Source: Alcaligenaceae bacterium CGII-47 (GTDB taxonomy: Bacteria > Pseudomonadota > Gammaproteobacteria > Burkholderiales > Burkholderiaceae_B). Taken from it: 64,000 bases of DNA. Both the position numbers and the translations under genes were made by a program. Location of the stretch: contig JAHTBO010000011.1 of assembly GCA_019166125.1 (NCBI GenBank), positions 1-64,000 on the forward strand. The letters are read 5' to 3'. The notes below the pieces were generated by a model. The model was not told the DNA's origin. It saw nothing but the letters and a program-made list of their open reading frames with translations, and made no database searches. Shown here in pieces: positions 1-7,538 of the stretch; positions within the stretch are counted from its first letter, which is position 1; each line of letters begins with the position of its first letter.

Positions 1-435
1 GACGGTGATGTCGGTATCCTCTAGCCCCAGGTGAATCGCTGGAATCGTGAGGTTGTCATCAAAGCGCAGATTCTCGCGCTGGGCATGCATCCGGTGCCCA
101 CGCTGATTCAGTCCGCGAAAAATCGCCTCGGCGACCTCGGGATTGCCCTTGACCTGATAGTTTGGACTACCCAACCACTCTTTGTACCACTCATAAGGTC
201 CCGAATGCACCGGCGCCATGCCGATGAGGAAATCGGGGTAGGTGCGCGTGCGACTATTTGCCAGATGATCATTACCCACAACAATCAATACGTCGGGCCG
301 CGCCGCCAACAGGGCCTCACGCAGCTGGCCATACATGTCATGGACAACCTTTTGGATGTCTTCGGGTGCAGCATCGAGCAACCCGATCAGGCCTGGTGCG
401 TGGGGCACGCCAGCCGCATAAACGATTTCAGCCAT
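1..435 (-). CDS. LigB-family class III extradiol dioxygenase, 3' end cut by window edge
   Basis: The product would be a ring-cleaving or related non-haem iron enzyme of the LigB (protocatechuate 4,5-dioxygenase beta) superfamily. Reading the minus strand from the ATG at 435 gives about 145 residues without a stop up to the window edge. The N-terminus contains AGVPHAPG, where the His matches the first metal ligand of the family, and then VLIVVGNDHL, where the NDH supplies the second. The catalytic and Glu-ligand regions lie outside the window. It is the last visible gene of a leftward operon, 44 bp after the formamidase-like gene. The substrate is unknown; neighbours suggest an aromatic compound released by hydrolysis. 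The family assignment is firm, the exact reaction is not. Confidence 0.75.
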   Translation of the reverse strand, partial: MAEIVYAAGVPHAPGLIGLLDAAPEDIQKVVHDMYGQLREALLAARPDVLIVVGNDHLANSRTRTYPDFLIGMAPVHSGPYEWYKEWLGSPNYQVKGNPEVAEAIFRGLNQRGHRMHAQRENLRFDDNLTIPAIHLGLEDTDITV

Positions 436-479
436 TTTTCTACCTAATATTAAAGTTAAGCAACATTCCCTTGGGAAAA

Positions 480-1421
480 CTATATCCGTGCGGCCAGCAG
501 GGCCCTGGGCAGGCGCGCATGCACGCCATTATTTCCATTCACGGCCTGAGTGATCATCAGATCAGCCTGAAGCGAGCACAACACATAGGCATCGGATCGT
601 GTCAGGGCGTAGTCGCGCGACAACCAGGTGACCATATCGCTGACAGCCTGGATGGCTGCCTGACGCAAATCTGTGTGAAAACCCATGGTAATGAGGTGAT
701 CAGGCGTGACGGCATGAGGTCGATTCAGACACGGCTCATCAACGACACTCAGGCGCAGATGGGCACGTTTGAAAGAGGTCTCTAGAGCGGTCTGGTTGAC
801 CTCACCACAACCTTGCACGGCGTGGGCGTCGCCCGCATAGAACAGGGCCTGATCCACCCAGACAGGTAGAAACAAAGTCGTGCCCGCCACAAGATCCGGG
901 CAGTCGATATTACCGCCGAATTCACCTGGAATCGATGAAATATGGGTCTCATCATCGGCTGGTGCCACCCCCATAATTCCCAAAAATGGGCGCAGCGGCA
1001 GCTTGAATCCCGGGATGAGTTCGGTTTCCATGCGTTGCGTATCCAACTGGAAATGTCGAATTTCGCCATGAGGGAATTGATGCGTGAGCAATCCCCGACT
1101 ATTGGGCGGCGGCGTGATCAGATTAAAGCCATACGGCCCCAATTCCAAATCAAGAATATCGATCTGCAGAGCGGTCCCGACCCGAGCCCCCCGGACGGCA
1201 ATGGGGCCCGTCAGGCTATGTGGCCCTTTGCCCACGTGCGCTTTCTTGAGCCGGATCACATCGTCAAACGTGGTCTCTGGCGTCACGGCATTGCCCCACA
1301 GCCCCCATGTTTCGAGAACGACCTCGTCACCATTATCGATAGTAAGGATTGGTGCAAAAGAGCGCCGAATAACGCCGACCTGAACGGTCTGTTCACTGGC
1401 GGAAATATGATGTTCAGTCAT
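480..1421 (-). CDS. Acetamidase/formamidase family protein
   Basis: A 313-residue protein with the pattern of the FmdA/AmdA family, cytosolic enzymes that hydrolyse formamide, acetamide or related short amides to ammonia and acid. Recognisable stretches are VETWG-like LETWGLWGN near residue 36, TGPIAVRGA near 71, GFKLPLRPFLGIMGVAP near 138 and the Gly/Asp-rich PGEFGGNIDCPDL near 163, followed by GDAHAVQGCGEV, which is typical of the family's zinc-site region. It lies 24 bp downstream of the fused regulator and 44 bp upstream of the LigB-like gene, so it is probably co-transcribed. Its context in a TRAP/esterase/dioxygenase operon suggests that an amide or formyl group is removed from an aromatic substrate; that is inference. 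Confidence 0.85.
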   Translation of the reverse strand: MTEHHISASEQTVQVGVIRRSFAPILTIDNGDEVVLETWGLWGNAVTPETTFDDVIRLKKAHVGKGPHSLTGPIAVRGARVGTALQIDILDLELGPYGFNLITPPPNSRGLLTHQFPHGEIRHFQLDTQRMETELIPGFKLPLRPFLGIMGVAPADDETHISSIPGEFGGNIDCPDLVAGTTLFLPVWVDQALFYAGDAHAVQGCGEVNQTALETSFKRAHLRLSVVDEPCLNRPHAVTPDHLITMGFHTDLRQAAIQAVSDMVTWLSRDYALTRSDAYVLCSLQADLMITQAVNGNNGVHARLPRALLAARI

Positions 1422-1445
1422 GCTTGATTACCTTGGAAATTATTC

Positions 1446-2612
1446 TTATACAGCTGGCTTTGGCTGATGGCTCAGACTGAGCTCGGCCTGAGTCTGGAAA
1501 TGCGCCTGTAGCAGGCTGACCACCTGATCGGCATCACGCGCCAGCGCCGCCTGCACGATTTGTTCGTGCTCCTGGTCAGCACCCGCTGCGCGCACAGAGT
1601 AATCCCAGAAGTAGCGTCGATAACGTTCCAGGTGCTCGTACAAAATGTCGATGAAATGCAATAGCCACGGTGAGCCGCAGGCGCTGCACAAGGAAGTGTG
1701 TAACTGCCGATGGCGCTTTTCCCATTCTTCGGCGGCCTCTTTGTAATTATCTTTGCTGGCACTCAAAACCTGGGCCGTCGCTTTTTTCAGGAAATGGTTG
1801 GCAGACAGTACCCGAGCCTCCCAGTCGTTATCACCGCGAGGGATGGACAGGCGCATGGCCTGGGCTTCGAATTGGGCGCGCAAGGACGAAATATCGAGCA
1901 TCTCGGCCACATTGATTGGGGCTACAACAAAACCCTTGTGCTCTTCGGCGAGGACCAGGCCTTCGCCCGTTACCTGGAATAGCGCCTCGCGCAAGGGGCT
2001 GCTACCCACCTGATAGTAGCGTGACAGCTTCTCGAAGGTCAGGCGCTCGCCCGGCTGAAACTGGTGCGTGATGATGTCTCGTCGCAGACGCTGAACGGTC
2101 TGCCCGGCGAGGGTCTGCGATGCGACCCCCTGGCGACGAATCTGCGGGCCCCAGTTGGGCTGAGCTGCGCTATCGGTTTGCACTGGCTCGGGCATGGTGA
2201 CCGACTGGTCTGCCACCCCTGTCGGCGCCAAATCCCAACGGCGCAGATAATTGCCAACCCCGCGGGCCGACAGGCTGATGCCATATTCTCGCTCGATCAA
2301 TTGGGCAACCGCGGGGCGTGACCATGACGCGTGGTTCAGATCGCGTTCTTTTGGGGATTGCGTGCGCAAGATATGTTGAATCGCTTGTTCCTGCTCGGCG
2401 GTCAGGCTGCGGCCGACACCTGGGCGGCGGCCACGAGGGCGCGGCTGGATCGCATCGATACCGCCGGCTTCAAAGAGATCAATCGTGTTGCGCACCGTCG
2501 GGTAAGACAGCCCACTGAGCTTGACGATCTGCATGATGGCGTGATCCTGGCGATGCAGTTCGACCACATACTTGCGCTGTTCGTGCAATGAATCCATAGC
2601 AGAACTTTTCAT
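1446..2612 (-). CDS. Fusion regulator: transposase-type HTH plus GntR/FCD domain
   Basis: A 388-residue transcription factor in two parts. Residues about 14-55 form a homeodomain-like helix-turn-helix (IVKLSGLSYPTVRNTIDLFE) followed by the basic PRPRGRRPGVGRSL and a second winged HTH at about 71-130 (SRPAVAQLIEREYGISLS...YLRRWDL). This is the layout of the DNA-binding N-terminus of IS630/Tc1-type transposases. After a linker (131-170) comes a GntR winged helix (171-232: QFQPGERLTFEKLSRYYQVG, SPLREAL) and an FCD effector domain (240-375). Ordinary FCD regulators have about 220-250 residues, so the N-terminal 150 are extra. The start overlaps the esterase stop by 4 bp (ATGA), so it is translated as part of the operon and probably controls it. 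No transposase catalytic DDE domain is present. Confidence 0.8.
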   Translation of the reverse strand: MKSSAMDSLHEQRKYVVELHRQDHAIMQIVKLSGLSYPTVRNTIDLFEAGGIDAIQPRPRGRRPGVGRSLTAEQEQAIQHILRTQSPKERDLNHASWSRPAVAQLIEREYGISLSARGVGNYLRRWDLAPTGVADQSVTMPEPVQTDSAAQPNWGPQIRRQGVASQTLAGQTVQRLRRDIITHQFQPGERLTFEKLSRYYQVGSSPLREALFQVTGEGLVLAEEHKGFVVAPINVAEMLDISSLRAQFEAQAMRLSIPRGDNDWEARVLSANHFLKKATAQVLSASKDNYKEAAEEWEKRHRQLHTSLCSACGSPWLLHFIDILYEHLERYRRYFWDYSVRAAGADQEHEQIVQAALARDADQVVSLLQAHFQTQAELSLSHQPKPAV

Positions 2613-3565
2613 TTGGATAAGGCTTTCAGCCAGTCACATAGCGCCTGGAACTCATTGGCTGCCGCTTGGCACAGGCCGCCAGCGCGCAGATGCCCATGAA
2701 TCAAGCCCTTGCCTGGCCTGAACTGAGTCTCAACCCCCGAGTTTTGCAAGAGATTCGCATAGTGCGTGCCCTCGTCGCGCAACGGATCATGCTCAGCCAC
2801 CATCACCAGGGCGGGTGCCATACCGGAGAAGTCACTGATATGGATTGGTGCCGCCGTGGCTTCAAGACGTTGGGCTGGATTGGGACAATATTGCCCCCAG
2901 AACCAAATCATCTCGGCCGCCTTCAGGAACGGAGCCTGGGCTTCGGAGAGATAGGATGGACGGGTGAAGTCGGTGTCCACGCAGGGATAAATTAAAGCCT
3001 GACCACGCAAACGTCGATGGGCGTCCTCGCGGTACAGCAGCGCCATGACCGTCGCCAGGTTGCCGCCCGCACTATCGCCCCCCACAAAAATTCGAGTGGG
3101 GTCAATGCCTTGTGCAGCACCCTGATCAAACAACCAGGACAAGACAGTCTGGCAGTCCTCGACGGCCGCTGGATAGGGGTGTTCAGGCGCCCGGGCATAA
3201 TGCACACTGACCACCACCATGGCCGCTTGTTGGGCAATCGCTGCCGTGATGGCATCATGGGTTTCATGACTGCCGATCACCCAGCCACCACCATGCATGT
3301 ACATGAGGCATGCCGATGGGGTGATCGTGGTGGCCTGGGGCCGATAGATACGCACCGTGACATCCCTGGGCTGGCCAGGCACCTGAAGATCCTGGACCTT
3401 CATGCCTTCGGGATAAGGCGGGCGTGCCTGCGCCGATAGGCGTTCAGCCCGTTCACGCCATGTGGCGACATCCAGGCTTAGGGTGGGCTCAGGCCAGGCT
3501 TGCGCTAAGCCCTCGATAAACGGTTTTAATTCAATATCTATTGTCATAGTATCCGCAGCAAACAT
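2609..3565 (-). CDS. Alpha/beta hydrolase, hormone-sensitive lipase family esterase
   Basis: A 318-residue carboxylesterase of the HSL family (Aes/lipase class IV). It shows the oxyanion-hole motif MHGGGWVIG at about residue 90, the nucleophile elbow GGDSAGGN at about 163, the acid in AEHDPLRDEG at about 258 and a late His in LIHGHLRAG. These complete a Ser-Asp-His triad. There is no signal peptide, so it should be cytosolic and hydrolyse short-chain esters. The ATG at 3565 has a good AAAGGG ribosome site and starts 5 bp after the dctM stop. An internal ATG at 3547 is a weaker alternative. Its place behind a TRAP transporter suggests that it processes the imported compound, for example an ester or lactone; the substrate cannot be read from sequence. 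Confidence 0.85.
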   Translation of the reverse strand: MFAADTMTIDIELKPFIEGLAQAWPEPTLSLDVATWRERAERLSAQARPPYPEGMKVQDLQVPGQPRDVTVRIYRPQATTITPSACLMYMHGGGWVIGSHETHDAITAAIAQQAAMVVVSVHYARAPEHPYPAAVEDCQTVLSWLFDQGAAQGIDPTRIFVGGDSAGGNLATVMALLYREDAHRRLRGQALIYPCVDTDFTRPSYLSEAQAPFLKAAEMIWFWGQYCPNPAQRLEATAAPIHISDFSGMAPALVMVAEHDPLRDEGTHYANLLQNSGVETQFRPGKGLIHGHLRAGGLCQAAANEFQALCDWLKALSK

Positions 3566-3570
3566 GCCCT

Positions 3571-4872
3571 TTACATTCGAGATGGCAGGAAGGTCGCAAT
3601 CACCGGAAAGGCAATCAAAATAACCAATCGCAGGATGTCCGTAACGACAAAGGGCGCTACCCCCTTAAAAATCGTAGACAGATTGACGTCACGCACAACA
3701 CTTTTAATCACAAAAACATTCATGCCCACAGGAGGGTGGATCATACCCAGTTCGACGGCCATCACAACGATAATGCCGAACCAGATCGGGTCAAACCCCA
3801 GCTGCATAATGATTGGGAACACGATAGGTACCGTCAGCAGAATCATGGCCATGGCATCCATCACACTCCCCAAGAGCAGGTACATCAGCATAATCATTGC
3901 CAGCACGCCGTATTTACCCAGGCCCAGACCCATCAACCATTCGGTCAAGGCTTGAGGGGTTTGGGTGATAGCGAGAAAATAACCAAATAGGATGGCACCA
4001 ATCAGAATCGTAAAAATTGCCGCAGTCGTGCGCAGCGATTCAACCAGACAACTCATGAACTGGACCCGATTCAGCCGCCTGCGCAACACAGCGATGATGA
4101 ACGCGCCTGCGGCCCCCATGCCACCTGCCTCGGTCGCGGTAAACAGGCCCCCATACAAGCCACCGATGATGAACACAAACAATACCGCCACGGCCCAGAC
4201 ATCACGCAAAGCGGCCCAACGTTCGGTCCAGCTGTGACGGGTCCCCGTGGGGAGAAAGTTTGGCCGTACCAAGGCAATGACATTGATCGTCAGGACATAC
4301 ATGACGACGGCCAGCAAGCCGGGCAGGATCCCTGCGATAAATAACTTACCGATGTCCTGATCGGCAATCAGGCCGTAGACTGCCAGCACCGTGGACGGCG
4401 GAATCATGATGCCCAATGACCCCCCCGCCGCAATCACGCCGGTTGAAAAGCTTTTTGGATAACCATAACGCTGCATTTCAGGGTAGGCCACAGATGAAAA
4501 GGCAGCCGCGGTCGCCACTGAAGAACCGCAGATCGCGGCAAAGCCACCACAGGCGCCAATGGTGGCAATACCCAGACCACCCTTCATGTGACCGACAAAC
4601 GCATTAGAGACACGAAATAGCTCGCGACTCATCCCAGAGGTCGAGGCAAAGGCCCCCATCAGCAGAAACAGCGGGATGACCGCGAATTGCACATCAGCGA
4701 CTGTACGGATGGGTGACTGGGCCAGCAGGCTCATGGCCGAACCAAAGTCGTCGTTGATCAAACCAAAACCCACAATACCCACCACACCCATCGCAATACC
4801 AACGGGTACACGCAAGAGCATGAGGACAAACAGGCAGACAAAGCCACTTACAGCTATAAAATGAGAACTCAT
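3571..4872 (-). CDS. dctM: TRAP transporter large permease, DctM family (system 1)
   Basis: A 433-residue, very hydrophobic membrane protein of the TRAP DctM (IT superfamily) type, which couples the sodium gradient to uptake of organic acids delivered by a periplasmic DctP protein. Family signatures are visible: VIPLFLLMGAFASTSGMSRELF, ACGGFAAICGSSVATAAAF, GGSLGIMIPPSTVLAVYGL and MIHPPVGMNVFVIKS. The ATG at 4872 gives the usual DctM N-terminus (MSSHFIAVSGF). An in-frame ATG at 4926 would add 18 polar residues and overlap dctQ, so it was not chosen. It sits between dctQ and the esterase gene in the leftward operon. The substrate is unknown. Confidence 0.9.
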   Translation of the reverse strand: MSSHFIAVSGFVCLFVLMLLRVPVGIAMGVVGIVGFGLINDDFGSAMSLLAQSPIRTVADVQFAVIPLFLLMGAFASTSGMSRELFRVSNAFVGHMKGGLGIATIGACGGFAAICGSSVATAAAFSSVAYPEMQRYGYPKSFSTGVIAAGGSLGIMIPPSTVLAVYGLIADQDIGKLFIAGILPGLLAVVMYVLTINVIALVRPNFLPTGTRHSWTERWAALRDVWAVAVLFVFIIGGLYGGLFTATEAGGMGAAGAFIIAVLRRRLNRVQFMSCLVESLRTTAAIFTILIGAILFGYFLAITQTPQALTEWLMGLGLGKYGVLAMIMLMYLLLGSVMDAMAMILLTVPIVFPIIMQLGFDPIWFGIIVVMAVELGMIHPPVGMNVFVIKSVVRDVNLSTIFKGVAPFVVTDILRLVILIAFPVIATFLPSRM

Positions 4873-4891
4873 CGGATTACATCGCTCAGGG

Positions 4892-5422
4892 TTATTCGGC
4901 GGATATCGGGCGTCTGTCGTACTCAAGGCGCTCGGGATGTACGATCAGATAAAACACACGCACGGCGACCAGGACCACTGCAGCCACCAAACCAAGCCAA
5001 GCCAGCAAGTAGTAAATCCAGACAGGTTGGTGCAGATCGAAAGTCAGGACATTGTCCAGGCGAGTATCCATGACCTTGACGGCGACCATTACAGTAAGCG
5101 CCACCATGGCCAACAGCGTGACGCTATTGGCAAAGGCATCCATAACACGTTTCATTCTGGGGCCAGCCATGCCCCAGAGCAAATCGACACAGATGTGTTC
5201 GCCGCGATAGCCTGTGCCCGCCAAACCCCAAAATATCAAGATCGCCAGCAACTGGCCGATCATGTCGTAGGTGTCCGGAATCGTCCAGACAAAAACATAC
5301 CGCAGAATCACTGACACGAAGGTCAGCGCCATAACGGTAGCCAGGAACCAGGCTGCAATGGTTTCAATAACCGTGACCAAAGAGTGGAACTGTTTGAGGC
5401 TAGCGGGCATATGCATAATCAT
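4892..5422 (-). CDS. dctQ: TRAP transporter small permease, DctQ family (system 1)
   Basis: A 176-residue protein with four predicted membrane segments, as in DctQ small subunits: ETIAAWFLATVMALTFVSVILRYVF, QLLAILIFWGLAGTGYR, NSVTLLAMVALTVMVAV and LLAWLGLVAAVVLVAVRVF. The loop YRGEHICVDLL corresponds to the conserved region of the family that follows the second helix. DctQ forms the permease complex with DctM. Its ATG overlaps the dctP stop by 4 bp (ATGA), which implies translational coupling; ATG codons two and four residues further on are possible starts. Substrate specificity resides mainly in the DctP partner. Confidence 0.88.
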   Translation of the reverse strand: MIMHMPASLKQFHSLVTVIETIAAWFLATVMALTFVSVILRYVFVWTIPDTYDMIGQLLAILIFWGLAGTGYRGEHICVDLLWGMAGPRMKRVMDAFANSVTLLAMVALTVMVAVKVMDTRLDNVLTFDLHQPVWIYYLLAWLGLVAAVVLVAVRVFYLIVHPERLEYDRRPISAE

Positions 5423-6450
5423 TTCACGGATACACCGTATTCATCCAAGGTCTTGTTGAGTTCGGCCATCACCTTTTTGGGGTCTACGCCGGACTTCGCG
5501 GCGGCTTTGGCCCAACTATCATGCAGGGGCTCAGCTGCCTTGCGCCACAGGTCGATCTGTTCGGGTGTCAAGGTGTAGACGTCCTGATCAGGTTCCGCCT
5601 GAATCTTGGCGATACCGGCACGCTCAAAGTCACCCCATCGCTTACCGATGCGTCCAGCCCATTCGGTATTACAGTGGTCGTCGATAACTTTTTGCTGTGC
5701 AGGGGACATGCGCTTGTACTTGGCCTTATTGAACGCAAAGATAAAGGTGCTGACATACAACGGTGCGTTCATCTGGTACTTGGTGACCTGATCGATGCCA
5801 TACAACACACTGGATCCCCAAGGGAACGTAATCGCGTCGGCCACCCCTTTTTCGAGTGCTTCACGAGCCTCGATGGCGGATGCCTGAACATTGGTGCCTC
5901 CCAGTGACGCGACCAGACTTGCGATCGTGGCATTGGCCGGACGGACCTTCAGGCCAGCGATATCTGCGGGTACAACGATCTTGCGGGTACGGGAATGGAA
6001 GCTGCCTGGATCATGCACGAACGCCACGCACATCTTGACGTCTTTCATTTCCTTTTCAGCGTACTTACGATACCAAGCGTCCAGTGCTTCCGAGCCCTTC
6101 TCGGCCTCAGTCATCAAAAACGGCAGATCGCCGGCGGCCATGATGGGGAAGCGTCCCGGCTGATAGCCCGGACTGACATAAGTCATGTCAGCAATGCCAT
6201 CACGAGCCATATCGTAGTGGTCAAAGGCCTTGCCAAGCTGTTGTGAGGGATAGAGCTTGGAGGTCAAGGTGCCGTTAGAAGCCTTTTCGACCGAAGCAGC
6301 CCATTCTTCCATTGAGGCATATAGCGGGTGTGTCGTAGGTGCCCAGAGTGAGATCTTAAGTTCAAAGTTTTTATCCTGTGCCTGCGTAGCAGGAACGAAT
6401 AACATTGAAATTGCAGCACTCGTTATACAGAGTACATGGCGAAACTTCAT
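5419..6450 (-). CDS. dctP: TRAP substrate-binding protein, DctP family (system 1)
   Basis: A 343-residue periplasmic receptor. Residues 1-24 are a signal peptide (hydrophobic SAAISMLFVPA, cleavage near TQAQ). The mature part has DctP family features: LKISLWAPTTHPLYASMEEWAASVEKA, GIADMTYVSPGYQPGRFP and LKVRPANATIASLVASLGG, with the Arg in KVRPAN at the position that usually binds a substrate carboxylate. It starts the leftward operon dctP-dctQ-dctM-esterase-regulator-formamidase-LigB. The ligand is therefore likely an aromatic or amide-bearing carboxylate. That is inference from neighbours; DctP sequence alone does not give the ligand. Confidence 0.88.
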   Translation of the reverse strand: MKFRHVLCITSAAISMLFVPATQAQDKNFELKISLWAPTTHPLYASMEEWAASVEKASNGTLTSKLYPSQQLGKAFDHYDMARDGIADMTYVSPGYQPGRFPIMAAGDLPFLMTEAEKGSEALDAWYRKYAEKEMKDVKMCVAFVHDPGSFHSRTRKIVVPADIAGLKVRPANATIASLVASLGGTNVQASAIEAREALEKGVADAITFPWGSSVLYGIDQVTKYQMNAPLYVSTFIFAFNKAKYKRMSPAQQKVIDDHCNTEWAGRIGKRWGDFERAGIAKIQAEPDQDVYTLTPEQIDLWRKAAEPLHDSWAKAAAKSGVDPKKVMAELNKTLDEYGVSVK

Positions 6451-6596
6451 CAGATATTCTCCAATATTTTAGTGATCAGACTAAGGAAGGCTGAGACTAT
6501 CAAAGCATTACGTGCCTGATATGCAAATAATCCAATATTACGTATATTATGGACTATTCGACGGATTCTAGTTTATAGAATCCCCACTTCAAATAA

Positions 6597-6606
6597 GGGT
6601 ATACCC
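6597..6606. promoter_or_regulatory. GGGTATACCC palindrome upstream of dctP system 1
   Basis: A perfect 10 bp palindrome in the 186 bp between the dctP start (6450) and the 3' end of the STAS gene (6637). The surrounding sequence is AT-rich, unlike the coding regions, as expected for a promoter. It could be an operator for the fused GntR/FCD regulator of this operon, but no second copy was found in the interval. Confidence 0.25.
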
Positions 6607-6636
6607 CTGATCTGATGATGATTTCGTAATTATTTA

Positions 6637-6972
6637 TTAGCTTAGATGACTGATCGCCGCCGTGCGGTTGTCCACTACTGTGAGGATGGCTAAGAAGCCA
6701 CTGATATCAAAGACCTCGCGCACCTGCGGTTGCAGCGCACACAAGACCAGCAACCCGGAATTTTGTTTAAGGCGTTTGGCCAGCATCAATATGACACGCA
6801 GGCCAGCGCTAGAGATGTAATCCAGTTGCACGAGATCAAGGACACACAGGCGCTCGCCGCGCTCTACCCAAGCTAACAATTCGGCCTCGAGCTCTGAGGC
6901 ATTGGCGCTGTTGACCTGACCAGCGAGACTTACGACCAAAACATCACCGATTTTTTCGCTTGGGAGGCTCAT
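6637..6972 (-). CDS. STAS-domain anti-sigma factor antagonist (SpoIIAA/RsbV/BtrV type)
   Basis: A 111-residue single-domain STAS protein. In partner switching, such a protein in its unphosphorylated form binds an anti-sigma/kinase and releases the target. It is phosphorylated by the kinase and reset by a PP2C phosphatase. The signature is RLCVLDLVQLDYISSAGLRVI, with the phospho-acceptor Ser at residue 54 or 55. The ATG at 6972 gives the usual STAS length; upstream in-frame starts would add about 43 residues that do not look like the domain. It is divergent from the HATPase gene at 7107, and the PP2C gene lies at 11275, so all three partner-switch components are within 7 kb. Confidence 0.88.
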   Translation of the reverse strand: MSLPSEKIGDVLVVSLAGQVNSANASELEAELLAWVERGERLCVLDLVQLDYISSAGLRVILMLAKRLKQNSGLLVLCALQPQVREVFDISGFLAILTVVDNRTAAISHLS

Positions 6973-7013
6973 AGGAAACCATTGTGTTGAAGGGAAATGA
7001 ACAGACCAACTGT

Positions 7014-7051
7014 AATTGAGTGTAATTGTCGCGACACTTAACTCATATAAT
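7014..7051 (+). promoter_or_regulatory. Candidate promoter/operator region between STAS and anti-sigma genes
   Basis: The 134 bp divergent interval holds a tandem TGTAATTG-AG-TGTAATTG (7011-7028), the palindrome TGTCGCGACA (7027-7036) and a perfect -10-like TATAAT (7046-7051) reading toward the anti-sigma gene. The 12 bp AATTGAGTGTAA (7014-7025) recurs with one mismatch at 11211-11222, in the other divergent promoter of this locus. No good -35 box at the right spacing from TATAAT was found, which would fit an activator-dependent or alternative-sigma promoter. Confidence 0.4.
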
Positions 7052-7106
7052 ACCTTAGCAGCATCATGGCCAAAACGCCTCACGAAAGTTACACTTATCA
7101 CAGCTC

Positions 7107-7538
7107 ATGCAAACATTCGCTTCTATGCGCTTGGCTCCCGGAGCCGATACGGTGACCGAAGCCATGGCCTGGCTAGCGTTAGCCGCCCAACAGCAAGACT
7201 GGTCGGCAGGCCTGGCGTTTAAGCTGGGCCTGTGTCTGGACGAAGCCCTCACGAATGTGCTGGCCCACGGATTCAAAGACCTCCCACAGAATGGCGAATC
7301 GCCCGTGATCAATCTGGCACTCTCGGTTGAAGACGGACGAATTGTGATTGATATTTTTGATAACGGGATACCTTTTGATCCAACTCAGAAAACGCCAAAA
7401 CCACCCGCCAAAAACCTGGACGACACCGAAATTGGTGGTCACGGCTTACGCTTAATGCATCATTACCTTGAAAATATTCAATACCGACGTGCCGATCAAC
7501 GCAACCACCTGCGCCTAATCGCCACGCTTGACACATGA
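7107..7538 (+). CDS. HATPase anti-sigma factor/serine kinase (RsbW/BtrW type)
   Basis: A 143-residue GHKL ATPase domain, the kinase/anti-sigma partner of STAS proteins. The N box is LCLDEALTNVLAHGF (about residues 46-60, with the Mg-binding Asn), the G1 box is DIFDNGIPFDP and the G2 box is GGHGLRLM. There is no histidine-kinase dimerisation domain, so it is the free-standing RsbW/SpoIIAB-like form that phosphorylates a STAS serine and sequesters a sigma factor or other target. Its stop codon overlaps the start of the alanine-racemase-like gene by 4 bp (ATGA), suggesting coupled translation of the two. No sigma-factor gene is seen nearby, so the target is unknown. Confidence 0.88.
   Translation: MQTFASMRLAPGADTVTEAMAWLALAAQQQDWSAGLAFKLGLCLDEALTNVLAHGFKDLPQNGESPVINLALSVEDGRIVIDIFDNGIPFDPTQKTPKPPAKNLDDTEIGGHGLRLMHHYLENIQYRRADQRNHLRLIATLDT

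Noticed and set aside
258-785. Plus-strand open frame of 175 codons across the LigB-like and formamidase-like genes
   Set aside because: Antisense shadow of two well-supported minus-strand genes; the translation has no family features.
1446-2612. An IS630-family transposase or its remnant
   Set aside because: Only the DNA-binding part resembles a transposase; there is no DDE catalytic domain, and the frame is intact through GntR and FCD domains, so it was called a fusion regulator.
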